Assembly: GCA_963781805.1 (NCBI GenBank)
Contig: CAWAHF010000004.1
Span: 3,162,001 to 3,226,000 of the forward strand
DNA length: 64,000 nucleotides
Source of the DNA: JAFGPL01 sp963781805
GTDB lineage: Bacteria > Bacteroidota > Bacteroidia > Bacteroidales > UBA10428
Direction of reading: 5' to 3'
Positions 36,616 through 46,704 of this stretch are shown piece by piece. How positions within the stretch are numbered: the stretch's first letter is position 1; each line of letters opens with the position of its first letter. The notes under the pieces were generated by a model, which saw only the letters and a program-made list of their open reading frames with translations, was not told the DNA's origin and did not search any database. The position numbers and the translations under genes were made by a program.

Positions 36616-38025
36616 TTAAACAGCAACAGGTACTGTAAAAGTAAATATACTTCCCTTGTCTGCTTTACCGGTAGCCCATATTCTTCCCCCGTTTTTTTCA
36701 ACAAATTCTTTACATAACAGCAAGCCAAGACCGGTACCGGTTTCACCGGAAGTGCCCGGTCGGCTGTGGCTCTTATCAAGTTTGAACAGGTGTTGAAACG
36801 TTTCATCATCCATTCCAATCCCAGAGTCGGTAACCTGAACAATAATTTCTTTTTCGGACTTGATACAACTTACCTTAATTTTACCACTTTCCGGTGTAAA
36901 TTTTACAGCATTCGAAAAAAGGTTTCGAATTACAGTTTCTATCATATCCTTATCAATTAAGGCCATTGAATCTGGTTGTAAATCCACAGTTACATCTATT
37001 TTTTTTGCCCTGCTGCTGTCTGTAAGCAAATTGATACTTTTTTCAATTAAAATACCAATATTGGTATTTTCAGGTTCGAAGTTTATGTTGTCTGTCTGTG
37101 ACCTGCCCCATTTTAACAAATCTATTAGTAATTCATTGGTTTTTTTGGAAGTAGTGTTTATTGTGTTTATAAATTTGATCTTTTTGACATCATCCATTTC
37201 ATAAAATCTCTTTTCCAATAAATCGGCAAATCCCATAATCACGTTTAACTGATTTTTCAAATCGTGCGCCAGAATGGAGAAAAATTTGTCTTTGGTTTTA
37301 TTCAACAGCTCCAATTCCGAGTTTTTGGCAGCCAGTTGATCAGATTGCGACTGCAATACTTTCGTTTGAACAGTCAGAATCTCCGACTGTTCTTCAATAA
37401 GTTGTTGTCTTTCTTCAAGAAGAGTATTCGTTTCATTAACCGTATCATTCTTATCCAGGATAATCTGCTTGTCTGTTTCAAGTTCCCGGATGGAACGTTC
37501 GATAATATTTACAAAATAAAAAATCACCCAGGCGTAAACCGAAACAAACAGAATGATTAAGTAAAAAGTTTCCTTTAAAAATAAATTATGCGTAATTAGG
37601 GTAAGCACAACTACATCTGCAATATAAAGAACGGTGAATATTAATGCATGAATTTTTTTAATAACCAGGGCTGACAGCGTAATTAAAAATACAATAAATA
37701 ACGAGTCGCGAAGGAAAAATAATATTCTTACCTGGGAAAAAGGATCGGTATAGGTGCCGATAAAAATATTCACTATGGCGGCATAAAGGAGAATTCCAAA
37801 ACTGGCTTTAAGATTCAGTTTTTTAATAAGATACAACACAAATGAAATAATGGTAATGACAATGGTAACCAGATTGTCATACAACATTATTTCCGATGTT
37901 TTACGGAAGTTCAAAATATCTAATAAATAGCCCAGACAACTTATAATTGCAAAGGTATAGTAGATAATAATGGCCCCGTTTTCAAGGTAGGAATTCAGAT
38001 CTAATATCTTGCTTTTTTCTTTCAA
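36616..38025 (-). CDS. Membrane histidine kinase with six TM segments
   Basis: 469 residues: about six TM helices (14-33, 45-64, 74-93, 102-125, 127-147, 152-172), a coiled coil (about 175-245, EERQQLIEEQSEILT), HisKA with AHDLKNQLNVIMGF, and an ATPase to the C-terminus (NAVKFTPESG, DSGIGMDDE, TGTGLGLLLCKEF). There is no receiver and no separate sensor domain, so the membrane bundle itself is probably the sensor. The AHDLKNQL H-box differs from the SHEIRTP form of its neighbours. No partner regulator is adjacent on the same strand. It is convergent with the 34441 gene, the two stop codons abutting. Confidence 0.92.
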   Translation of the reverse strand: MKEKSKILDLNSYLENGAIIIYYTFAIISCLGYLLDILNFRKTSEIMLYDNLVTIVITIISFVLYLIKKLNLKASFGILLYAAIVNIFIGTYTDPFSQVRILFFLRDSLFIVFLITLSALVIKKIHALIFTVLYIADVVVLTLITHNLFLKETFYLIILFVSVYAWVIFYFVNIIERSIRELETDKQIILDKNDTVNETNTLLEERQQLIEEQSEILTVQTKVLQSQSDQLAAKNSELELLNKTKDKFFSILAHDLKNQLNVIMGFADLLEKRFYEMDDVKKIKFINTINTTSKKTNELLIDLLKWGRSQTDNINFEPENTNIGILIEKSINLLTDSSRAKKIDVTVDLQPDSMALIDKDMIETVIRNLFSNAVKFTPESGKIKVSCIKSEKEIIVQVTDSGIGMDDETFQHLFKLDKSHSRPGTSGETGTGLGLLLCKEFVEKNGGRIWATGKADKGSIFTFTVPVAV

Positions 38026-38487
38026 CGGAATAATGGTTGTTATTCTAAAGTTAGGAAATTAAACCATAAGATTCCAGGATTTATTAAAATTTCCGAATAG
38101 TCATTCAACAGATATCATTTCCCCCTGATTGATAACACTTATAGTAATAATACTGAATACAAATCTGATATCCTCTCATTATATCTCATTCAAATAAACA
38201 AAACGCTAAAAATTATGTTATAATGGATATAAAGTCAACTAGTTTAATATATAATTGTGCAATTCCGGATTTTTCAGAAAAATTTATGTTGGATATATCC
38301 AGAATAGAACAAACACGTTGTTATCTGAAATTTATCTAAAAACATTCCAAATAATTAAACCAGTTAAATTAAAGGACACATTACTATCCTGGTTGGATAA
38401 AAATTAACTAAATTTAATAAACAGCATAATTCTCAAGTAAGTATTTGTTTCCTCACAAATACGGTTATTTAAAAAATTACTGTCCCA
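38026..38487. other. Divergent intergenic region between two kinase genes
   Basis: About 460 bp, very AT-rich, with no gene, no clear repeat and no promoter that I could place with confidence. It must carry the start signals of both the minus-strand kinase (ending at 38025) and the plus-strand operon beginning at 38488. Confidence 0.4.
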
Positions 38488-41385
38488 ATGAATTCCGGTA
38501 AATTCAATACCAGGATCTTCTGGATGTTTTTTTTTGCACTGTTGATAATTATAACATCAATAGCATCCATAGTTTATTTTTCACAAAGAAAGACGGTACG
38601 TTATGAGAAATCAGGCGAACTGAAAGCGCTATTCAAATTAAAGGAAATACAGTTTCTGGATTGGAAACATGAAAGGGAATCTGATGCATTTCTTATAAAT
38701 ACGAATCCTGAGAGAATACACTCATTTGAAAAGTTAATAAATTCCCCTCAAGACACAAATTTAATTTCATATTTTGATGATTTTTCACGATCCAGAATAT
38801 CGACCGGTCACTATGAATCGCTTATCCTCACAGACAGGAGAGGTATTCCTGTTATCGCTTTCCCCGATTCGGTAAAACATGAATTTTTATCATTTTCACA
38901 CCTCCATGATCTTGATTCAGCAGGGAAAACTGATGAAATTATCATGACAAATCTGCATTTCACTTCGGATAGTCAGATTATTTTTCACTTTATAATTCCA
39001 TTAACCAATAGTATCGATAAAAAAACAGCGCCCTTTGGATTCCTATTACTGAATATTGATCCTGTGGCTGAATTTTATCCCTTATTGCAAACCTTTCAGA
39101 CGTATAGCAAAACCGCTGAGGCGCTGCTTGTCAGGAAAGAAAATAACCAAATTATTTTTCAAAACGAATTGCGACACGTTAAAGGCGCCGCACTGAGAAT
39201 GAAGTTCCCAGATGAATCCAAAGATCTGGCAGCGGCAAAGGCAGTGAGAGGTGAGACAGGAATTGTAGATGCTATTGATTACAGGAACAAAAAAATACTT
39301 GCCGCTATCGGACCAATTGAAGGAACACCCTGGTACCTTGTAGTAAAAATTGATACTTCCGAATTATATGGGGATTTGAGAAGGTTTGGTATAAGTACCT
39401 TGTTAATTTCCTTACTGCTTTTGGTGGCAGGATATTTAACCATACGAATCATCTGGATAAGACGAAGCTTAATTTATGAAAAACAAAAACTATTGTTAGA
39501 ACATAATTACCAGTTATTTAAACATAAATTCAGTCTTGTATCCAAATATGCAAATGATGCCATATTATTATGGGATCATAATTTCAGTCTTCTGGATGTT
39601 AATGATAAAGCGCTTGAATTATATGGCTATGATGAAGTGGAGATGATTGGCATATCAGAAGATAAACTGAGACCGGAAAATTTGCGGCAAGAACTTGAAA
39701 ATAGTATTAATTTCCTTAAAAACAAAGATGGAATTCGTTATGAAACAATGCACCAGCATAAAAACGGTACTATATTTCCGGTAGAAGTGAGCACCCGTAG
39801 ATTTTCTATCGATGATAAGTTATACTTTCAGAGTATTGTACACGATATAACCGATCGTAAAAAGGTTGAATCCATCATCAGGGAAAACGAAATAAAATTC
39901 CGATATCTTTTTGAAAACATAGATACTTGTGTTGCAGTCTATGAAGCCATAGATGATGGTGAAGATTTTATCTTCAAAGACTTTAACAAAGCTGCGGAAA
40001 AGGTCGAAAATACCTTCAAAAATGATATTTTGGGAAAACGGGTTACAGAGGTTTTTCCAGGTATCGTAAATTTCGGCCTCCTGGAAATATTCCGGAAAGT
40101 ATGGCTATCAGGAATACCAATTGAATTCCCTGCCAAAATTTATAAAGATAACCATATTACCGGTTGGCGCGAAAACTATGTATATAAACTTCCAAACGGT
40201 GAAATAGTTACAGTATATAGGGATTTGACCAGCGAAAAAAGAATGCTGAAAAATCTCGAAGAGAACGAAGAACGGTTAAGGTTAGCTCTCAAGGCTGCCA
40301 GGCAGGGTTTATATGATATGAACATTCAAACAGGTGAAGCAATTGTATCACCCGAATATGAAACCATGCTTGGTTATGAACCCGGCAAATTGCAGGAAAC
40401 AAATAAAAAATGGCAGGAACGCCTTCATCCTGATGATCGGATTCGGGTTTACAAAGTATATGAAGATTATGTCACCGGTAGAATTGAAGAATATCAGGTT
40501 GAATTCAGGCAAAAAACACAATCCGGAGGCTGGGTCTGGATACTTTCAACCGGTGAAATTGTATCCTTTGATCCCCAGGGAAAACCTTTAAGAATGTTGG
40601 GAATCCATACCGATATTACCCAGCTTAAGTTTGCTGAAGATGAAATTATTAAACTTAACGCAGAATTAGAGCAAAAAGTTAAAGAAAGAACCGACCAGCT
40701 GGCTGCCAAAAACCATGAGCTAGAGACGTTCGCCTATTCTGTTTCACACGATTTGAAAGCGCCCCTGAGAGGAATAGATGGATATAGCCGTCTCCTAGTA
40801 GAAGAATATTCAAATAACCTCAACAACGAAGCTAAACAATTCATACAAAATATCAGGGAAAGCACTCTTCAGATGGATCTATTGATTGAAGACCTGCTTA
40901 ACTATTCAAGACTTGAAAGATATAAACTTAATCCGGTAAAGATTGATATTTATCAGATAACGAAAAATACTGTAGCTCAAATACTAAAAGAATATCCTGA
41001 GACTAAGGCCCTGATAGATATTAATTTTCAAAAAAAAGAATTAAAATTAGATCCTGACGGACTTGGCATTATCTTAAGAAATCTGATTGAAAATGCTGTA
41101 AAATTCACAAAAACCGTCAGTAATCCAAAAATAGAAATAGGCTTAGAAAAGCATAATCACTCAACAGTCCTGTATGTGCGTGATAATGGCATTGGGTTTG
41201 ATATGCAGTACCACAACAGGATATTTGAAATATTCCAGCGATTGCAAAGAGCGGAAGATTATCCCGGAACCGGAATAGGACTGGCCATGGTAAAAAAGGC
41301 CATGGAACGAATGGGTGGTACGATTTGGGCCGAAAGTAGTACGGGCAAAGGATCTGTTTTTTATATCGAATTCCCTAATAATTAA
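38488..41385 (+). CDS. Membrane histidine kinase with extracytoplasmic sensor and three PAS domains
   Basis: 965 residues. TM1 (about 11-33), an extracytoplasmic Cache-like region (about 40-300), and TM2 (about 304-325) come first. Then follow PAS about 345-460 (YANDAILLWDHNFSLLDVN), a second PAS-like domain about 470-580 (FENIDTCVAVYEAIDDGED), and a PAS_3-type domain about 592-715. HisKA has H754 (YSVSHDLKAPLRGIDGYSR) and the ATPase spans about 850-965 (NGIGFDMQ, GTGIGLAMVKKAM). The H-box and lid are of the bacteriophytochrome-kinase type, and such kinases usually pair with Rcp-like regulators. One is encoded 4 bp downstream. The ligand of the sensor is unknown. Confidence 0.92.
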   Translation: MNSGKFNTRIFWMFFFALLIIITSIASIVYFSQRKTVRYEKSGELKALFKLKEIQFLDWKHERESDAFLINTNPERIHSFEKLINSPQDTNLISYFDDFSRSRISTGHYESLILTDRRGIPVIAFPDSVKHEFLSFSHLHDLDSAGKTDEIIMTNLHFTSDSQIIFHFIIPLTNSIDKKTAPFGFLLLNIDPVAEFYPLLQTFQTYSKTAEALLVRKENNQIIFQNELRHVKGAALRMKFPDESKDLAAAKAVRGETGIVDAIDYRNKKILAAIGPIEGTPWYLVVKIDTSELYGDLRRFGISTLLISLLLLVAGYLTIRIIWIRRSLIYEKQKLLLEHNYQLFKHKFSLVSKYANDAILLWDHNFSLLDVNDKALELYGYDEVEMIGISEDKLRPENLRQELENSINFLKNKDGIRYETMHQHKNGTIFPVEVSTRRFSIDDKLYFQSIVHDITDRKKVESIIRENEIKFRYLFENIDTCVAVYEAIDDGEDFIFKDFNKAAEKVENTFKNDILGKRVTEVFPGIVNFGLLEIFRKVWLSGIPIEFPAKIYKDNHITGWRENYVYKLPNGEIVTVYRDLTSEKRMLKNLEENEERLRLALKAARQGLYDMNIQTGEAIVSPEYETMLGYEPGKLQETNKKWQERLHPDDRIRVYKVYEDYVTGRIEEYQVEFRQKTQSGGWVWILSTGEIVSFDPQGKPLRMLGIHTDITQLKFAEDEIIKLNAELEQKVKERTDQLAAKNHELETFAYSVSHDLKAPLRGIDGYSRLLVEEYSNNLNNEAKQFIQNIRESTLQMDLLIEDLLNYSRLERYKLNPVKIDIYQITKNTVAQILKEYPETKALIDINFQKKELKLDPDGLGIILRNLIENAVKFTKTVSNPKIEIGLEKHNHSTVLYVRDNGIGFDMQYHNRIFEIFQRLQRAEDYPGTGIGLAMVKKAMERMGGTIWAESSTGKGSVFYIEFPNN

Positions 41386-41389
41386 GATA

Positions 41390-41839
41390 ATGACAATCAG
41401 ACACAACAAACCTATTTTTCTGGTAGAAGACAATCCCATGGATGTGGATTTGACGATTCGAGCTTTTTCAAAAAGAAATATCACCAATCCTATTCAGATT
41501 GCCCGTGATGGTGAAGAAGCAATTTCATGGATAAAGAATTGGGAAAGAGGAGAACCATTGCCGGTTGTAATTTTATTAGACTTAAAACTACCCAAGATTA
41601 GCGGACTGGAAGTTCTAAAAGCAATCAAATTGCATCCGAAATACCGAACAATTCCTGTGGTTATATTAACAACCTCTAAAGAGGATAATGATATTGTCAG
41701 GGCTTATAAATTAGGAACCAACTCGTACATTGTTAAACCGGTGAATTTTGAAAAGTTTATTGAGGTTGCTGCTCACATTGAACTCTACTGGAATGTATTA
41801 AATGAGCCACCCAAAGATTATCTCACCAATAATGAATAG
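41390..41839 (+). CDS. Rcp1-type single-domain response regulator
   Basis: 149 residues from the ATG at 41390; longer frames starting inside the preceding gene are not credible. It is one receiver: ED at 13-14 (FLVEDNPMDVD), phospho-acceptor D64 (VILLDLKLPKISG), TT in VVILTTSKED, and K in SYIVKPVNFEKF. The extended loop before D64 (WERGEPLPVV) and the VKPVNF tail are hallmarks of Rcp1-like regulators that serve phytochrome-type kinases. It sits 4 bp after such a kinase and 3 bp before a REC-REC hybrid kinase. Phosphate probably passes from the first kinase to this protein. Confidence 0.95.
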   Translation: MTIRHNKPIFLVEDNPMDVDLTIRAFSKRNITNPIQIARDGEEAISWIKNWERGEPLPVVILLDLKLPKISGLEVLKAIKLHPKYRTIPVVILTTSKEDNDIVRAYKLGTNSYIVKPVNFEKFIEVAAHIELYWNVLNEPPKDYLTNNE

Positions 41840-41842
41840 ACC

Positions 41843-44665
41843 ATGAAAATTCTATATATTGAAGACAATAAAACAGATGCAGAATTAACCAGAAGGCAAC
41901 TGAATAAGGATATTTCGGGAAATAAACTGACAGTAGTTACCTCCCTGACAGAAGCAAGAAAACATTTATTCCCTAAGTGTGATTTTGATATGGTTCTTCT
42001 GGACATGAACCTGCCTGACGGAAGCGGGTTGGATTTACTGATGGAAATCAAAGGGGAAAATCGTCCGGTTGCAGTGATTGTCCTCACTGGATCGGGTGAT
42101 GAAGAATCAGCAGTTGCAGCCTTGAAGGCCGGTGCAGATGATTATATTGTCAAACAGAAAAGTTATCTTGATAATCTTGCTAAAATAATTATAGCCGCAA
42201 TTACGCATTGTAATGAAAACTTTAGCAGGAATCAAAAAAAACTGAATGTTGTATATACGGAACCTAATACCGCAGATATAGAACTCACCAAACGACATCT
42301 GAGCCAATATGCGCCATATTTAAATCTTACCGTATGTAATAATTCCGATGAAGTGCTGGATATTATCAAAATTGATAAAAACAATAACTGTAATTTCGAT
42401 GTACTGCTTACCGATTATCGTCTGGCAGGTATGAGCGGCCTGGAACTTATAAAAACAATAAGGCAGATTAGACAAATTCCAATAGCTATTGTGATGGTTT
42501 CCGGTCAGGGCGATGAAGAAGTTGCCATACAGGCATTACGGCTTGGTGCCGATGAATACCTTGTAAAAAGAACTAACTACTTATACCGCTTGCCATCTAT
42601 GCTTTTGAGCGCCTTTCAGCATCACGAACTTGAAAAAAAACAGGTGGCGCTACAGCAAAGTGAGGAACGTTTCAGGCGATTGGCCGAAAATTCTCTGGAT
42701 ATCATCTATCGGTACGATTATCTGCCTCAAAAGAAATATAGTTATGTAAGCCCTGCAGCAAACTCTATAACAGGTTATACCCCTGAAGAATTTTATGCAG
42801 ATCCTGATTTGGGATTTAAAATGATATATCCTGAGGATCATCTTTTACTTGAAAATCTGACGGAATATTTTAACAAACCCTTAACCTTAAGATGGATTAA
42901 TAAAAATGGAAGCCTATACTGGACAGAACAACGAAATGTTCCTATATATGATGAAAACGAAAACCTGATTGCTTACGAGGGTGTAGCCCGGGATATTACC
43001 GAACAGATACTTGCTGCAGAAAAACTGGCAATGGAACGTATCCTGTTGCGAACGCTCATTGACAATCTTCCGGATAATATCTATGTGAAAGATACCAAAA
43101 TGCGTAAGGTATTGGTAAACAAAGCAGATTTGGAAGTTATTGGAAAACCCGAAGAAGAGGTCCTCGGAAAAGACGACAGTCAGCTCTTCTCAAAAGAAAT
43201 TGCTGAACCTTTTCTATCTGATGACCGAAAAGTAATTGAGGAAGGAAAACCTATTCTGAACAAAGAAGAGCTTGTAAAAAGAATTGATGGAAGAAGCCGT
43301 TGGTTACTAACTTCAAAATTACCCTTGTATGATCATGAGGGAAAAATAACCGGACTTATCGGAATCGGACATGATATCACTGAGAGGAAGAAAGTTGAAG
43401 AAATCCTGTTAGAGCGCGACCAGCGTTTAAAGGAGAAGAATGAAGAATTTCAGCGACTTAATCAGGAATATTTAATGTTGAACGAAGAACTAACCGAAAG
43501 CATTGAACAAATGCAGAAAATGAATGAAGAGCTTCGAACAGCTAAAGAAAAAGCCGAAGAAAGCGACCGGCTTAAAACTTCCTTCCTGGCCAACATGAGT
43601 CATGAAATCCGGACACCTATGAACGGGATTCTTGGTTTTACACAAATTTTGCAGCAAACGCCGCTAAATGATAGCAAACAGGAACAATATCTTAATGTAA
43701 TAAATACAAGTTGTGAAAGACTTCTTACGGTTGTGAATGACATTATAGATATCTCCAAAATAGAATCCGGTATTATTGAATTGCAATATGATACTGTTCA
43801 TCTTAATGAATTATTAAATGAACTTTATTACTTTTTTGAACAATCCTGTAAAAAGAAAAACCTGACCTTGGAAATAGTCAAAAATGAATTCCTTGAAAAT
43901 GCCATTATCAGCACAGATGGGACTAAATTACTCCAGGTATTATCGAATCTGGCAGATAATGCCATTAAGTTTACCAAATCAGGCAGTATCACTATTTCTG
44001 AAGTACTAAAAGATTCAATGATTGAATTTGCCGTTAAAGACACTGGAGTTGGGATTGACGAGAAAAATATAAATATAATATTTGACAGGTTCCGGCAAGC
44101 CGACGAAAATTATACAAGGGAATTTGGAGGCACAGGGCTTGGGCTGGCAATCGCCAAAGCTTATGTAAATAAATTAGGAGGTTCCATTTGGGTTGAATCG
44201 ATAAAAGGAGAGGGAAGTACTTTTCACTTTACCATTCCCTACGATACAGGAGCACAAAAAATATCCACCATGGAAAAAGAAAGAATCGATCCCCATAATT
44301 ATAACTGGGCAGCAAATCGCATTCTGATTGCTGAAGATGAGGAAAGTAATTATGAATATCTTGTCGAAGCTCTTGAACCTACAAAGATAACCATATATCA
44401 TGGTACCGATGGAGAAGAAACCCTTGAGATGTATACGAAATATCATCCGAATCTAATCCTCATGGATATTAAAATGCCAAAACTTGATGGATATGCTGTT
44501 ACCAGAAAAATAAGAGAGAATGATACAGCTATTCCTATTATTGCATTATCGGCATATTCCTTAAAAATTGAAGATGAGAAAATTCAAAAAGCAGGATTTA
44601 ATAACTATATTTCAAAACCTGTATCAATAGATACTCTTATATTGGTTCTCAAAGATTATTTATAG
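41843..44665 (+). CDS. Hybrid histidine kinase REC-REC-PAS-PAS-HisKA-HATPase-REC
   Basis: 940 residues, soluble. Receiver 1 has D54 (MVLLDMNLPDGSG) and a normal ED pocket (YIEDNKTDAE). Receiver 2 keeps D191 (VLLTDYRLAGMSG), but its pocket reads VVYTEPNTADIE, with one acidic residue where two are usual. Two PAS domains (about 270-392, 400-520) and a coiled coil follow. HisKA has H587 (MSHEIRTPMNGILG), the ATPase is about 700-810 (GGTGLGLAIAKAY), and the last receiver has D875 (LILMDIKMPKLDG). It starts 3 bp after the Rcp-type regulator, completing a three-gene operon. N-terminal receivers suggest that it is itself regulated by phosphorylation. A rearranged broken relative lies at 50001-50798. 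Confidence 0.93.
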   Translation: MKILYIEDNKTDAELTRRQLNKDISGNKLTVVTSLTEARKHLFPKCDFDMVLLDMNLPDGSGLDLLMEIKGENRPVAVIVLTGSGDEESAVAALKAGADDYIVKQKSYLDNLAKIIIAAITHCNENFSRNQKKLNVVYTEPNTADIELTKRHLSQYAPYLNLTVCNNSDEVLDIIKIDKNNNCNFDVLLTDYRLAGMSGLELIKTIRQIRQIPIAIVMVSGQGDEEVAIQALRLGADEYLVKRTNYLYRLPSMLLSAFQHHELEKKQVALQQSEERFRRLAENSLDIIYRYDYLPQKKYSYVSPAANSITGYTPEEFYADPDLGFKMIYPEDHLLLENLTEYFNKPLTLRWINKNGSLYWTEQRNVPIYDENENLIAYEGVARDITEQILAAEKLAMERILLRTLIDNLPDNIYVKDTKMRKVLVNKADLEVIGKPEEEVLGKDDSQLFSKEIAEPFLSDDRKVIEEGKPILNKEELVKRIDGRSRWLLTSKLPLYDHEGKITGLIGIGHDITERKKVEEILLERDQRLKEKNEEFQRLNQEYLMLNEELTESIEQMQKMNEELRTAKEKAEESDRLKTSFLANMSHEIRTPMNGILGFTQILQQTPLNDSKQEQYLNVINTSCERLLTVVNDIIDISKIESGIIELQYDTVHLNELLNELYYFFEQSCKKKNLTLEIVKNEFLENAIISTDGTKLLQVLSNLADNAIKFTKSGSITISEVLKDSMIEFAVKDTGVGIDEKNINIIFDRFRQADENYTREFGGTGLGLAIAKAYVNKLGGSIWVESIKGEGSTFHFTIPYDTGAQKISTMEKERIDPHNYNWAANRILIAEDEESNYEYLVEALEPTKITIYHGTDGEETLEMYTKYHPNLILMDIKMPKLDGYAVTRKIRENDTAIPIIALSAYSLKIEDEKIQKAGFNNYISKPVSIDTLILVLKDYL

Positions 44666-44828
44666 ATTAAATATTTCCAGATGAGCAATGGTTTTACTTC
44701 AGAATTATGGAAATGTTAATCCTGTATTTCAAAATAATAAAATTCCTTTGAGGCAGTTCAAGCCTGACAAGTAATTGCTGCTAGGATAACAGGTAATTAG
44801 ACAGGATAAACTCTACCTATAAAAGAGA

Positions 44829-45197
44829 TTATCTGACATATCTCTTAACAGTTTCGACGACGTGTTCAATTTTGAACGGTTTTGCAATAAATTCGGAGGC
44901 TCCCAAATCCATCGTTAATTGAATAGATTCGCTGCTGTTGTATGCCGAAACAACAATTACAGGGATGTCTTTAATTTTGAGTTCTGATTTCATTTTTAAA
45001 AAATCATACCCAGAGACTTTCGGCATAAATAAATCCAATAGTATTAAAACCGGTTTTGATTTTGATAAAATCTTCCTGGCTTCGCTAACACTGCTTGCAA
45101 GTACCGGATTGAACCCAGCCGATTTAAGGGAATATTCCAGTAACATCAGGCTTGTACTGGAGTCGTCAATAATAAGTATGGTTTTATTTTTCGGCAT
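44829..45197 (-). CDS. Single-domain response regulator
   Basis: 122 residues from the ATG at 45195-45197 (MPKNKTILIIDDSS); an upstream in-frame ATG would add an unlikely 21-residue hydrophobic leader. The receiver is complete: DD at 11-12, phospho-acceptor D55 (LILLDLFMPKVSG), VVSAYNS for the switch position, and K in FIAKPFKIEHV. There is no output domain. It is transcribed toward the hybrid-kinase operon, 163 bp from it, and no cognate kinase is adjacent on its strand. It may receive phosphate from one of the nearby kinases, but the sequence does not say which. Confidence 0.92.
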   Translation of the reverse strand: MPKNKTILIIDDSSTSLMLLEYSLKSAGFNPVLASSVSEARKILSKSKPVLILLDLFMPKVSGYDFLKMKSELKIKDIPVIVVSAYNSSESIQLTMDLGASEFIAKPFKIEHVVETVKRYVR

Positions 45198-45615
45198 AAT
45201 TGCCTGACTTATATGTATTAAAATTACGAAAAAAAACTTTAATTGGAAAGTAGTCCTCAATTTTTAAAAACCGCACCAACCCGATTTCAATTCATCTTAC
45301 ATTTTACACTTTTTAGACACTATCTATTTTAACGCACACTAAAACCGGTTTGTTGAATACCCTCTTATGATTATTAAAAACATTTCCCCAATAACTAACA
45401 GCTATACCTTTTTGTTTTAATTCTCAAGTCGTAGGTGTCTGTTAAAAAATAGTTGGTATCATACAATTTTGCTATGAACTGTATAATTACTTTTCTGTAA
45501 ACTCATTTGCTGCCAATAGTTTGTCTCTACAGAAGTATGTGTGTAAAATAATTAGTTAACAGGTTTATAATACTTCAGTCACGATGGTATATAAAACACT
45601 GTCGGTGAATGACAG
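45198..45615. other. Intergenic region with no recognised feature
   Basis: About 420 bp, AT-rich, between the response regulator and the GH43 gene, both on the minus strand. No gene, repeat or strong hairpin was found. Confidence 0.4.
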
Positions 45616-46704
45616 CTATTCGCCCGAAGGTATCGGTAATTCGGTTGAGTTTGATACCGGAACTCCAAAGTAGGGTGTTCCATCCTCGTTCCAGGTGAAT
45701 TTCTGGATACAGGCTATACGATTCATATCACAACCATCAGTGACATTATCGTTGGCATGATAGATTATCCAGTCTTCCGTTCCATCGGGCGATTTGAAAA
45801 AATTGTTGTGTCCCGGACCATATACTCCAGCGCTGTCCAAACGCTGAAAAACCGGTTTGGGATATTTTTTCCATGCATCCGGATTCAATGGATCGCCCCC
45901 TTTATATTCCAGCATGCCAAGTTTGTAGTTTGGACCCCAGCAGGCGCTTGCTGAGTAAATAATAAATGTGCGGTCGTTGTGCTGAAGCGCTACCGGGCCT
46001 TCGTTTACCGTACCTTCCTGTCGTTCCCATTCGAGTTCAGGTCTTGAAATAACAACCTCTTCGCCTATGGTTTCCCAGGGACTGCTCATTTCTTTGATAG
46101 CAACATCCTGTGTTGAATTCCATTCACTGTAAATAAGGTACATTTTTCCGTTTAGCTTAATGACTGAGGCATCGAGTGCATTACGATCAACAATTTTACC
46201 TTTGTAGGTATAGGGGCCCATCAGATCGTCACCTTCACTTTCTATTACCAGCAGAAACTGCGTATTGACATAATTAGTTCCTGGCGCACCCCCGGTATAA
46301 TATCCATACCACCTTAAGCCATCCGGCCCATTTAACCGGAAGAACTCAGGCGCCCAGAAATTGCAGCAGCGTAAAGAATTTGTATCCTGCCAGATTTGCA
46401 AAGGAGTGGTTGTTTTTAATTCGTTAATCGTTTTGGCTTTTCGCATGGTCAAACCTACCGAAGCGTCTCCCCAAGTGGTAGTTGCCATATAATAAAAGCC
46501 CTGATAATATGTTAACCAGGGATCTGGACCACTCGTATGGAGCGGATTGTGAAAAGTAGATTGTTTAACCCTGACATCTGCAGTTCTCCGGGAAGAAACC
46601 TGTCCCTGTATGGATTGAAAAATCCACATTAATAAAAGTAAGCTGGCTGGTATTTTATAAAATATAAGCCGTACGATTACCGAATTGTGTTTTTGATGAT
46701 TCAT
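45616..46704 (-). CDS. Secreted glycoside hydrolase family 43 (arabinan/xylan-active type)
   Basis: 362 residues: a signal peptide (hydrophobic about 20-34, cleavage near IQG-Q), then a five-bladed propeller with the GH43 catalytic triad. The general base Asp is in SGPDPWLTYYQGFYYM, the pKa-modulating Asp in ALDASVIKLNGKMYLIYS, and the general acid Glu in GTVNEGPVALQHNDRTF. Family members cleave alpha-L-arabinofuranosyl or beta-xylosyl bonds with inversion, and the closing HNNFFKSPDG segment fits the arabinofuranosidase-like members. Its start overlaps the VOC gene by 4 bases, so the two are probably coupled. The context (GH28, esterase) suggests pectin or arabinan side-chain breakdown. Confidence 0.92.
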   Translation of the reverse strand: MNHQKHNSVIVRLIFYKIPASLLLLMWIFQSIQGQVSSRRTADVRVKQSTFHNPLHTSGPDPWLTYYQGFYYMATTTWGDASVGLTMRKAKTINELKTTTPLQIWQDTNSLRCCNFWAPEFFRLNGPDGLRWYGYYTGGAPGTNYVNTQFLLVIESEGDDLMGPYTYKGKIVDRNALDASVIKLNGKMYLIYSEWNSTQDVAIKEMSSPWETIGEEVVISRPELEWERQEGTVNEGPVALQHNDRTFIIYSASACWGPNYKLGMLEYKGGDPLNPDAWKKYPKPVFQRLDSAGVYGPGHNNFFKSPDGTEDWIIYHANDNVTDGCDMNRIACIQKFTWNEDGTPYFGVPVSNSTELPIPSGE

